Shown here piece after piece: positions 1-6,524 of a stretch of 8,927 nt of DNA (the first letter of the stretch is position 1; every line of letters starts with the position of its first letter). The notes beneath the pieces are model-generated. The model was not told where the DNA came from, searched no databases, and saw nothing but the letters and a program-made list of their open reading frames with translations. A program made the position numbers and the translations under genes. This stretch comes from Alistipes sp. CAG:831 (GTDB lineage: Bacteria > Bacteroidota > Bacteroidia > Bacteroidales > UBA932), in assembly GCA_000432775.1 (NCBI GenBank), contig HF990380.1, forward strand, positions 19,274 through 28,200, read 5' to 3'.

Positions 1-691
1 GGAACTCCAGTGCATTATCCAGGAAATTGCCGTTCCAGTTCAGGGTGTAGAGAAAGGGAGCGCGGGAGCTTTCCACCCCTTCCGGAAGCCCTCCGTGGTA
101 GAACTCGTCATCCCAGAACCCCCTTATGTTGGAAATCTGCAGCGCGATATCCTGTGTCGGAGTAATATGCCAGGTGGCCATGGCTCCCATCTGGTAGCAT
201 GGCAGGCTGCCGCCGAAATCACTGTACTGCACCACATACACCGGCGCCGCCCAGAACTCCTGTCCGCCGATGGCGTGCACCTGCTTGCCGAAGGTCAGGG
301 AGAAATGCTGCCCCGGCCTCCAGGTCATGTAGGCATAATCGATGGATTCCAGAAGATTGTCGAAGGTATTGGAACGGAAATTGGCATTGAAACTCTGGCG
401 GAAATGATAGTAGAACTCCCGGTTGCGGCCGAAAGTTCCCTCCACGTTCCACCGGAAATTGTCCATGCGGAAGCGGGCGGAAGCCTTTCCTCCACCGGGT
501 ATCTCGGCACGAAGGGAGCCTCTCATCTGAAAGGAAAGGTCGTGGCTGCTCAGAGGCAGAATGGTGTCGGTCAATGTCCAGCCGGTTCTTTGCTCCGGAA
601 CGGCCGCATCAAGACTGTCGGATCCGGGCTCCGCCGCAGACAGCAGGGGGGCGCCAGCCAGGAATGCAAGCATCAGGATTAGTTTTCTCAT
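1..691 (-). CDS. Outer membrane porin, phosphate-selective porin (OprO/OprP)-like, 3' end outside the window
   Basis: The frame is open from the ATG at 689-691 to the window edge, giving the first 230 residues; the C-terminus is missing. Residues 1-20 (MRKLILMLAFLAGAPLLSAA) form a classical signal peptide with an RK n-region, a hydrophobic core and small residues before a likely cut near A20/E21. The mature part alternates aromatic and polar residues, as in amphipathic beta strands (for example NREFYYHFRQSFNANFR around 90-106). It carries a FGKQ...IGGQEFW stretch near 134-147, followed by VYVVQYSDFGGSLPCYQMG (about 151-169), which I associate with Bacteroidetes porins of the OprO/OprP type. 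By inference it is an outer-membrane beta-barrel; substrate specificity cannot be read from the sequence. It lies 35 bp downstream of the GH5 fusion gene with no obvious promoter between, so it is probably last or internal in the operon. The upstream spacer is A/G-rich (GAAGAGATAA) without a clear Shine-Dalgarno, which is normal for this phylum. Confidence 0.8.
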   Translation of the reverse strand, partial: MRKLILMLAFLAGAPLLSAAEPGSDSLDAAVPEQRTGWTLTDTILPLSSHDLSFQMRGSLRAEIPGGGKASARFRMDNFRWNVEGTFGRNREFYYHFRQSFNANFRSNTFDNLLESIDYAYMTWRPGQHFSLTFGKQVHAIGGQEFWAAPVYVVQYSDFGGSLPCYQMGAMATWHITPTQDIALQISNIRGFWDDEFYHGGLPEGVESSRAPFLYTLNWNGNFLDNALEF

Positions 692-726
692 AGGTCTCGG
701 CACGATGTTATCTCTTCAAATCTTCA

Positions 727-2571
727 TCATTCTATATTCTCCACAGAACGGGCGTACTTCCGGATAATCCGGACGGTGGAAGTATCGGAGGCAAATACGG
801 AGTACAGCCCCTGCTCCTCCTGGGCGGGGTCTCCGGTGTAGTCGTCCCCGGGCTGCCACATCAGATGGTCCCCGGATGGCTCGGCGAATCCTCCCCAGCC
901 CCAGAAATTGAACCCGGCCAGGAATCCTCCTGAGGCGGCTTCATCCGTTATTTCCGACAGCATCGCGTCATAATAGACGTCACGCATGCTGACTGAGGTG
1001 CTGCGGGAAAAGCCCATGCTGTCCCTCGGAAAGCCGAATTCCTCGACTACCAAGGGCTTGCCTATACGGCGGGCGATCTCCAGATGCTCCTGGAGATATT
1101 CCTTCGACAGCTCCACAGCAGGGGTCACATTGCCGGAGGACATATCATCGCGGGTGGTCCAGGCCCAGTTGAAAGGCCAGATATGGATGTTAAGATAGTC
1201 TATATAAGGCGAGCGTCCTATCTCCTCCCAAAGGGACAGGTCCACTTCGCAGCCGTACTTGCCCTCGCTGCCGACCGACACCATGTGGTTGGGGTCTATG
1301 GACTTGATAAGCTCGGCAGTGGAAGTGAGCCAGTCGCGGAAGACTTCCTTGTTGTCGGCTCCGAAAGGCCGGGGCTCGTTGCATATCTGCCACGAGAAGA
1401 TGGCAGGGTCATCGCGATAGGCCTTGCCTGTGACGGTATTGGTGCGGGATATGATGTCCATCACGTAGCGGCGGAAGAGGGTCCTGGCAGTGTCGGACTT
1501 CATGAATCCGGCCACATAGTCCACGTATGCGTCATAGCCGGCCACCCTCGGCAGGGGAATGTCGCCGTGCCCGGTCCACTGGAGATACTGCGAGTAGCCG
1601 CCGCTCCACTCCCAGGCGTTGTTCAGGTACAGCACGGCCTCCATGCCGCGCTTGCCCAGCTCCACGAGAAAATAGTCGAGGCCCCGCAGCAGGGTATCAT
1701 TGTACTTGCCCGGAGCATACTGCAGTGTAGGCTCCACCTTCGTGTACACGCCACGCGGACCGTCGGCACCCACCAGCACGCGCAGGTTGCGTACCCCCAT
1801 CGAACAGAGGCTGTCCAGCTCGCGGCCCAGCCGTTCCCGGTCACCGCCGCTGCCTTCCGAGGCGAGAATCGGGCCGTACCAGAAATTTGTCCCTATAAAA
1901 TAATAAGGACCGCCGTTCTTGACGAACTGACCGTTCTCGATGCCGATGATGTCCACCCCGCCCCGTCCGGTACAGGATATGATGACCAGGGACAATACCA
2001 GTGCAGAGACCACGCAGGAGAGGGTCCCGCGGGGGTTGCGGCGGACCTTTCCGGCCCAGGAGCGGGCACGGTAGGAGACTGTCCAGAACTTGGAGGCATA
2101 TCTCCATTTGCGCTGGGTCGAGCGGAACGGAGTGCCGCCTCTGATTGTCCCCTCCACCACTACTCCGACAACATCGGAGACCGTCGCACTGATATAGGAG
2201 GACTGACCGCAGTCACATCTGAGCTGCAGGAGAGTACCCCAGACATGGACCACCCGGAGCAGACGCAGGCCCCGGTCCGCACCGGTGCGGACGAGGACCA
2301 CATCCCTTCTGCGGACAGTTATGCGGTCCTCCGCTGCAGTGACATTGCGCCACTTACGGCCGGGAACGTCATTATGGGCCTCGAAAGCCTTCAGCTCATC
2401 CTGAGTATAATGCTGTGCCCCGCTTAGCCTGACCGGCGCGAGCAGAACACTGTCCCGGCCAGGACGGAAGAACGGACGCATATCCTCTTCCGTCACGGCA
2501 AGCCTCACGAAACTCCCTCTGGAGAGTCTCAGAGCCGCCTCGCTGTAATCCGACAATACTGCTGACGCCAT
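727..2571 (-). CDS. S24/S26-peptidase-like domain fused to a GH5 (mannanase-like) glycoside hydrolase
   Basis: This is a 614-aa protein in two parts. Residues about 14-145 resemble the S24/S26 (LexA/signal-peptidase-like) fold: RLAVTEEDMRPFFRPGRDSVLL, then RRRDVVLVRTG and GLRLLRVVHVWG. The usual serine of the SM pair is Asp (D30-M31) and the expected Lys/His before R106 is Leu, so peptidase activity is unlikely. A basic stretch (KVRR, about 175-178) precedes the only hydrophobic segment, 184-199, ending in a lipobox-like IIS-C (C200). From 213 on it is a GH5 catalytic domain: FIGTNFWYG (225-233), acid/base E399 in CNEP, HIWPFNW (463-469), nucleophile E511 in VVEEFGF, and NFWGWGGF near 555-562. 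These suit GH5 subfamily 7 beta-mannanases; activity on mannan is inferred. Positive-inside topology would put the N-domain in the cytoplasm and GH5 outside. The ATG overlaps the stop of the SIMPL gene (TAATG), supporting this start and coupling. No better internal start exists before the hydrophobic segment. Confidence 0.85.
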   Translation of the reverse strand: MASAVLSDYSEAALRLSRGSFVRLAVTEEDMRPFFRPGRDSVLLAPVRLSGAQHYTQDELKAFEAHNDVPGRKWRNVTAAEDRITVRRRDVVLVRTGADRGLRLLRVVHVWGTLLQLRCDCGQSSYISATVSDVVGVVVEGTIRGGTPFRSTQRKWRYASKFWTVSYRARSWAGKVRRNPRGTLSCVVSALVLSLVIISCTGRGGVDIIGIENGQFVKNGGPYYFIGTNFWYGPILASEGSGGDRERLGRELDSLCSMGVRNLRVLVGADGPRGVYTKVEPTLQYAPGKYNDTLLRGLDYFLVELGKRGMEAVLYLNNAWEWSGGYSQYLQWTGHGDIPLPRVAGYDAYVDYVAGFMKSDTARTLFRRYVMDIISRTNTVTGKAYRDDPAIFSWQICNEPRPFGADNKEVFRDWLTSTAELIKSIDPNHMVSVGSEGKYGCEVDLSLWEEIGRSPYIDYLNIHIWPFNWAWTTRDDMSSGNVTPAVELSKEYLQEHLEIARRIGKPLVVEEFGFPRDSMGFSRSTSVSMRDVYYDAMLSEITDEAASGGFLAGFNFWGWGGFAEPSGDHLMWQPGDDYTGDPAQEEQGLYSVFASDTSTVRIIRKYARSVENIE

Positions 2572-3299
2572 TAGTCCTTGAGAGAATACTCGATGGTCGT
2601 TACTACTCTTACTATCTTGATATGGGGAGTGTTCTGATCCCGGTCAGAGATGGAGAACTGGCCCTGTGAAGCCGAACGGATCTTGCCGATCTTGCTGTCG
2701 GAGTCCTCGGCGAACTTCTGGGCCGTAGCCCTGGCGTTCTTCGTAGCCTCGGCCACCATCTCCGGCTTGATATCGTTGAGTCCGTTAAACGAGAACACCG
2801 TCTGGAACTGATAGTCGTCACCGGCTATCACCACTCCTTTCTTGAGCAGGTCACCCTGCTTGGTCATCAGGCTGCGGACCAGGTCTATCTTGTCGGAGGC
2901 CACGGTCACCACCGATACCGCCTTGTAGCGGAAAGGGTCCTCGTTATTGTAGCCGTACCTTTCGGCCTGAATGTCCGTCACGGATGCGGGAGAAACGGTT
3001 ATCTCCCCGGCGGGAATGCCGTTGGAAGTGAGAAAGTCCATTATCACGGTGTTGGAGCGCTCAATCTCAGTGTACAATGAGCGGAGATCGTTGCCGGCCA
3101 GCCTGTAGGCCAGCGGCCAGATGACCTTGTCCGCCACCACCTCCCTCTCAGAGAGGCCCTTGACCACCACACTGCGGTCCCTGTCCGAGAAACGGCCGAT
3201 ACCGGCGTAAATAAACCATCCGAGGACTATCAGCCCCAACATGATAGAGCCGCCCCCTACCTCAATCTTCGTCTTGGAAATTCTGCTGTTCTCTGCCAT
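2571..3299 (-). CDS. SIMPL (DUF541) domain protein with N-terminal membrane anchor
   Basis: This is a 242-aa protein. After a short polar, basic N-terminus (MAENSRISKTKIEVGGG) there is one hydrophobic segment at about residues 18-35 (SIMLGLIVLGWFIYAGIG), likely an uncleaved anchor. The rest should therefore face the periplasm. The body matches the SIMPL/DUF541 pattern: SVVVKGLSEREVVADKVIW near 43-61, a central segment where pairwise indices of a periodic function are typical of the family, EATKNARATAQKFAEDSDSK around 184-203, and a C-terminal VVTTIEYSL strand. SIMPL proteins are poorly understood; some are cell-envelope or stress-related, so no specific function is claimed. I chose the ATG at 3297-3299 rather than an in-frame ATG 39 bp upstream (3336-3338), because that one sits just upstream of the predicted transcription start, next to the -7 box. 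It is the first gene of a leftward operon, and its TAA overlaps the next ATG by one base. Confidence 0.85.
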   Translation of the reverse strand: MAENSRISKTKIEVGGGSIMLGLIVLGWFIYAGIGRFSDRDRSVVVKGLSEREVVADKVIWPLAYRLAGNDLRSLYTEIERSNTVIMDFLTSNGIPAGEITVSPASVTDIQAERYGYNNEDPFRYKAVSVVTVASDKIDLVRSLMTKQGDLLKKGVVIAGDDYQFQTVFSFNGLNDIKPEMVAEATKNARATAQKFAEDSDSKIGKIRSASQGQFSISDRDQNTPHIKIVRVVTTIEYSLKD

Positions 3300-3325
3300 A
3301 GTGTTTAAAATTTCAGTACATCTGA

Positions 3326-3358
3326 CAAAGATACGCAAATTCTGGCGTAAATCCCAAA
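3326..3358 (-). promoter_or_regulatory. Bacteroidetes-type promoter for the SIMPL operon
   Basis: Read on the minus strand, the -7 box TATCTTTG (3326-3333) matches the Bacteroides consensus TAnnTTTG exactly. A TTTG element (3355-3358) lies 21 nt upstream, close to the usual -33 spacing. The predicted transcription start falls near 3319, leaving a leader of about 20 nt before the ATG at 3299. The leader has no Shine-Dalgarno but is A/T-rich, as is common in this phylum. The promoter also decides the start codon of the SIMPL gene. Confidence 0.7.
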
Positions 3359-3450
3359 ATTCCGGAGCTTATTCCCCACTTTACAATACTTCAGTTTATT
3401 TTGACGTGCCCGCACGCCCTCTTTTCATAACAGACAGAATACCAGTATTT

Positions 3451-3486
3451 TCCCAAAAGTCAATGTGCTTTCATTGACTTTTGGGA
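3451..3486. repeat. Perfect 15-bp inverted repeat (hairpin, 6-nt loop)
   Basis: TCCCAAAAGTCAATG (3451-3465) is followed by the loop TGCTTT and by its exact reverse complement (3472-3486). It sits in the divergent intergenic region, upstream of both operons. Neither flank has a clear T tract, so it is not a convincing terminator. It could be the end of a palindromic repeat element, a protein-binding dyad, or a stem in a small RNA. The 9-mer AATGTGCTT that starts in the left arm and spans most of the loop recurs inverted at 3528-3536. Confidence 0.85.
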
Positions 3487-3521
3487 TTGCCTGCTTCCAC
3501 GGTCTCAATCGCCAATACGTT

Positions 3522-3537
3522 GAATGTAAGCACATTC
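3522..3537. repeat. Short inverted repeat GAATGT/ACATTC
   Basis: GAATGT (3522-3527) and ACATTC (3532-3537) can pair across a 4-nt AAGC loop. Part of it (AAGCACATT, 3528-3536) is the reverse complement of AATGTGCTT in the preceding hairpin, so the two could also pair with each other. Alone, a 6-bp dyad is weak evidence; its interest comes from lying in a row of such structures. Confidence 0.4.
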
Positions 3538-3569
3538 CAAAACAGGCCCGTGCGGACGATTCTGAATCA

Positions 3570-3636
3570 GATTTCCGAGGACATATCGGTTTTCGAAGAG
3601 GGAGTTCAGCGGGGCTGAATAACCGATGAGGAAATC
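3570..3636. repeat. Nested inverted repeats, possible structured RNA or palindromic element
   Basis: Three stems nest inside 67 nt: GATTTCC (3570-3576) with GGAAATC (3630-3636), ATCGGTT (3585-3591) with AACCGAT (3621-3627), and TTCAGC (3605-3610) with GCTGAA (3614-3619) around a GGG loop. That is 20 exact pairs with internal loops between the stems. An alternative, mutually exclusive pairing of CATATCG (3582-3588) with CGATATG (3636-3642) is also available. No promoter for a separate transcript was identified. The block lies upstream of the predicted promoter of the downstream peptidase gene, so it is not obviously part of that gene's leader. Confidence 0.5.
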
Positions 3637-3650
3637 GATATGGACTGGAA

Positions 3651-3688
3651 AGATTTTCAAAAATGACGCATGGTATTTTTTGAAGATT
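3651..3688. repeat. Imperfect A/T-rich dyad before the peptidase operon promoter
   Basis: GATTTTCAAAAAT (3652-3664) can pair, with one mismatch or bulge or so, with ATTTTTTGAAGATT (3675-3688) around a GACGCATGGT spacer. It ends a few bases before the predicted -7 box at 3692. It could be an operator, the edge of a repeat element, or a chance effect of A/T-rich promoter DNA. Confidence 0.4.
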
Positions 3689-3691
3689 CCT

Positions 3692-3699
3692 TAAATTTG
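3692..3699 (+). promoter_or_regulatory. Probable -7 box of the peptidase operon
   Basis: TAAATTTG matches the Bacteroides -7 consensus TAnnTTTG. It lies 20 nt before the ATG at 3720, predicting a very short leader. I could not find a TTTG at the usual 19-21 nt spacing upstream; the nearest (3679-3682) is too close. The call therefore rests on the -7 box and its position alone. Confidence 0.5.
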
Positions 3700-3719
3700 C
3701 CTGACAAAATCTCAGACCT

Positions 3720-6500
3720 ATGAACATAAGGCAAATATTATCCGCAGCGGCAGCCTCACTGGCAGTGGGCGCAATGGCCGCACTTCCGCTTTCCGCCCAG
3801 AAGAAACCGCTGGACCACAGCGTGTACGATTCGTGGCAGACGGTATCTTCAATACAGAATCCCTACGGCGGCAACTGGCTGCTGTACAGCATCACCCTTC
3901 AGGACGGGGATGACACCCTCCACATCTACGACATCGCAGAAGGGGCTGTTGCGTACACCATCCCCAGAGGCAGCGGCGCCGTCATCTCTCAGGACGGTTC
4001 CACGGCCGTGTACCTGATCGAGGCTCCCAAACAGGCCGTGAGGCAGGCTAAGATAGACAAGAAGAAGGCCCACGAGATGCCCAAGGACACTCTGGTGATT
4101 CTCGACCTGAAATCCGGGACCAGGACTGTTTTCCCCGATGTAGACCGCATGTATGTCGGAGACGACCTGCAGAGCTACGTGGCCTACCGCCAGGCTCAGA
4201 CCGAAGCGTCCAAGGAAGGCGGCCGCGACCTCTACATCACCGACATCCGCACCCTGACGACTGACACCATCGCCCACGTGGACGACTGCGTGGTCTCCTC
4301 CAAGGGCGAGAAGATCATCTATGCCACCGAGCCTGCGAAGGACGACTCTCTCGGCCAGAGGGAACTGCACCTGCTCATTCCGGCCTCCGGTGAGGACCAC
4401 ACCCTCTACAGCACTCCGAAAGAAGGCCTGATCTCCGGAATAAAATTCAATGAAGAGGCCACGGCTGCCGTATTCTACTCCCGCCGCGACACATCCGAGG
4501 CCGCAAAGGACCTGCGCGATATTTTCTATGCTGACCTTACTGCAGAGAAACCGTCGGCAGAATGCATCGTGCCCTCCGACATCAAGGGGCTCCCCGAAGG
4601 CATGGGTATCAGTGACAAAGCCACCCTGCGCCTGAGCAAGGACGGCCGCTACCTGGTCCTGGGAGTCAAGGAACTGCCTGAGCCTGAGGACGAGAATGTT
4701 CCGGATTTCGAGAAAGTCAGTCTCGACATCTGGAGATGGGACGCCGACTACCTGCCCACGCAGGTTAAAATCAACAAATCCCGTTTTGAACGCCAGACCC
4801 TGACTGCTCTGTATTATTTCGACAAGCCCGGGCAGATCCTCATGCTGGCCGACGAGACCATGCCTATGGTCAGCATACCTGAAAACCTGACCGGCAACAC
4901 CATTCTGGTCCTCAATGACAAACCCTACAGAGTGGAGCGTCAGTGGGACCCCACCCCGCGCTACGACCTCTACCGCCTCAACATTGAGAACGGCGAGAGG
5001 GAGCTCATCAGCAGGAACCGCACCGTACGCAGCACCCTCTCCCCCGACGGCCGCTACGCAGCGATGTTTGATGCAGCCGACACCTGCTGGCACCTATATG
5101 ACATTGTAAACAATGAATGGAGGAACCTGACCGCAGACGTGCCCGCTCTCTTCTGGGACGACGAGGAGGATACTCCCTCGGCAGCCGGCCCGACAGGACC
5201 CGCTCTCTGGTACAAGGACGGATCGGCCCTGCTCATCGGAGCCCGTTTCGACGTATGGAAGTTCTACACGGACGGCAGCAAGGCTCCCGAGAACATGACC
5301 GAGGGCATAGGAGCAGCTGACTCAATAAAATTCACCCCGGCCCTCAGCCTCCTCTTCGACCAACGCCTGGAGCGCCGCAACGGCAGGAGCGCTGACCGTA
5401 AGATACTGGACGACAAGCCATTGTATTTCTCCTCCTTCAACGACATAACCAAGGAGACCGGCATTTACCTCAAGGACCTGAGCGCACGCAGACCGAAGAT
5501 GCAGAAACTGGTGAGCGGCCCAGCCACCTACCGCCTCAGCGCGATCGGTTCCGGAAAGAAGCCTGTCCTGTTCTACACCATGGGTGACTTCCGCAACCCC
5601 TACGACCTCTACCGCACCTCCAACCTCTTCAAGACTTCGGAGCAGCTGACCGACATCAACCCCCAGCAGGACCAGTACCGCTGGGGCAGCGTGGAACTGG
5701 TGGACTGGATGTCCGAAGACGGAGCCTTCCGCTGCGAGGGCATGCTATTCACCCCTGACGACCTCGACTCCACCGGCAAATACCCGATGGTGCTGTATTT
5801 CTACGAGAGGAACTCCGACGGCCTGTACTCCTACCGCGCACCGGCCCCGAGCCGCTCAATCATCAACATCTCCTACTTCGTAAGCAACGGCTACATCGTA
5901 TTCGTGCCCGACATCTACTACCATGTGGGACATCCAGGCCAGAGCGCGATGAACTGCATCATGCCGGGCGTGGACAAGGTACTGGAAGGCAGGCCCTGGA
6001 TAGACAGCACGAAGATGGCCCTCCAGGGACAGAGCTGGGGAGGCTACCAGACAGCCTACATGATCACACAGACCGACCGGTTCGCCGCCGCGGGAGCCGG
6101 AGCACCGGTATCCAATATGACCAGTGCCTACGGCGGCATCCGCTGGGGCTCGGGAGTCACCCGCCAGATGCAGTATGAGCACGGGCAGAGCCGTATCGGG
6201 GACAATCTATGGGACGGCTTCGACCTCTATGTCGAGAACTCGCCCCTGTTCTTCGTGCGCAATGTCACCACCCCTGTCCTCATCATGCACAACGACGAGG
6301 ACGGAGCAGTGCCCTGGTACCAGGGAATCGAGTTCTTCACCGCCCTGCGCCGATGCGGCAAGCAGGCATGGATGCTGACCTACAACGGCGAGGATCACAA
6401 CCTCGTGCAGCGTTACAACTGCAAGGACTACACAGTCAAGCTCGTGGAGTTCTTCGACCATTTCCTCAAGGGAGAGCCGATGCCCGAATGGATGAAATAA
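3720..6500 (+). CDS. Exported S9 family (prolyl oligopeptidase-type) serine peptidase, large form
   Basis: This is a 926-aa protein. Residues 1-26 are a signal peptide (hydrophobic Ala-rich core, PLSA then QKK), so it should act in the periplasm. The N-terminal two thirds look like a beta-propeller, with repeated motifs such as LSKDGRY (305-311) and LSPDGRY (440-446). The C-terminal alpha/beta-hydrolase domain has GQSWGG with nucleophile S772, then HNDEDGAVPW with D861 in the catalytic Asp position, and GEDHNL with H893, so the triad is complete. The segment GAPVSNMTSAYGGIRWGSG (about 798-816) fits S9 peptidases of Bacteroidetes. It is larger than DPP4-type or prolyl tripeptidyl enzymes (roughly 700-750 aa), so it belongs to a separate S9 group whose exact specificity I cannot name. 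By family it should cleave short peptides gated by the propeller. It is first in an operon with a second S9 peptidase 24 bp downstream. Confidence 0.9.
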   Translation: MNIRQILSAAAASLAVGAMAALPLSAQKKPLDHSVYDSWQTVSSIQNPYGGNWLLYSITLQDGDDTLHIYDIAEGAVAYTIPRGSGAVISQDGSTAVYLIEAPKQAVRQAKIDKKKAHEMPKDTLVILDLKSGTRTVFPDVDRMYVGDDLQSYVAYRQAQTEASKEGGRDLYITDIRTLTTDTIAHVDDCVVSSKGEKIIYATEPAKDDSLGQRELHLLIPASGEDHTLYSTPKEGLISGIKFNEEATAAVFYSRRDTSEAAKDLRDIFYADLTAEKPSAECIVPSDIKGLPEGMGISDKATLRLSKDGRYLVLGVKELPEPEDENVPDFEKVSLDIWRWDADYLPTQVKINKSRFERQTLTALYYFDKPGQILMLADETMPMVSIPENLTGNTILVLNDKPYRVERQWDPTPRYDLYRLNIENGERELISRNRTVRSTLSPDGRYAAMFDAADTCWHLYDIVNNEWRNLTADVPALFWDDEEDTPSAAGPTGPALWYKDGSALLIGARFDVWKFYTDGSKAPENMTEGIGAADSIKFTPALSLLFDQRLERRNGRSADRKILDDKPLYFSSFNDITKETGIYLKDLSARRPKMQKLVSGPATYRLSAIGSGKKPVLFYTMGDFRNPYDLYRTSNLFKTSEQLTDINPQQDQYRWGSVELVDWMSEDGAFRCEGMLFTPDDLDSTGKYPMVLYFYERNSDGLYSYRAPAPSRSIINISYFVSNGYIVFVPDIYYHVGHPGQSAMNCIMPGVDKVLEGRPWIDSTKMALQGQSWGGYQTAYMITQTDRFAAAGAGAPVSNMTSAYGGIRWGSGVTRQMQYEHGQSRIGDNLWDGFDLYVENSPLFFVRNVTTPVLIMHNDEDGAVPWYQGIEFFTALRRCGKQAWMLTYNGEDHNLVQRYNCKDYTVKLVEFFDHFLKGEPMPEWMK

Positions 6501-6524
6501 TCTATAATTCAAATATTTGATCAG

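Noticed and set aside
95..682. Plus-strand frame of 195 codons opposite the porin
   Set aside because: The minus strand gives a signal peptide and porin motifs in the same register; the plus frame is its exact complement reading.
2011..2013. GTG (V187) as a separate start for the GH5 lipoprotein
   Set aside because: Starting there would leave a 13-residue hydrophobic leader with no positive n-region before C200. The charged KVRR needed for export lies upstream, and no ATG is available in frame nearby.
1084..2427. Long plus-strand open frame (447 codons) opposite the GH5 fusion gene
   Set aside because: It mirrors the codon structure of the minus-strand gene, has no recognisable domain, and the opposite strand carries clear GH5 motifs. 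Long antisense frames are common in GC-rich coding DNA.
3451..3486. 15-bp hairpin as a rho-independent terminator
   Set aside because: It lies upstream of both divergent operons rather than after a gene, and neither side has a T tract; kept as an inverted repeat instead.
3425..3727. Minus-strand 100-codon frame in the divergent intergenic region
   Set aside because: It runs across the predicted promoter and start codon of the first S9 peptidase, spans all the inverted repeats, and shows no protein-like composition or start signal. It was treated as part of a possible repeat element.
3849..5093. Long minus-strand open frame (414 codons) inside the first S9 peptidase gene
   Set aside because: It is composed of Val/Gly/Leu-rich text typical of antisense shadows, with no start context or domain; the plus strand encodes an intact S9 peptidase.
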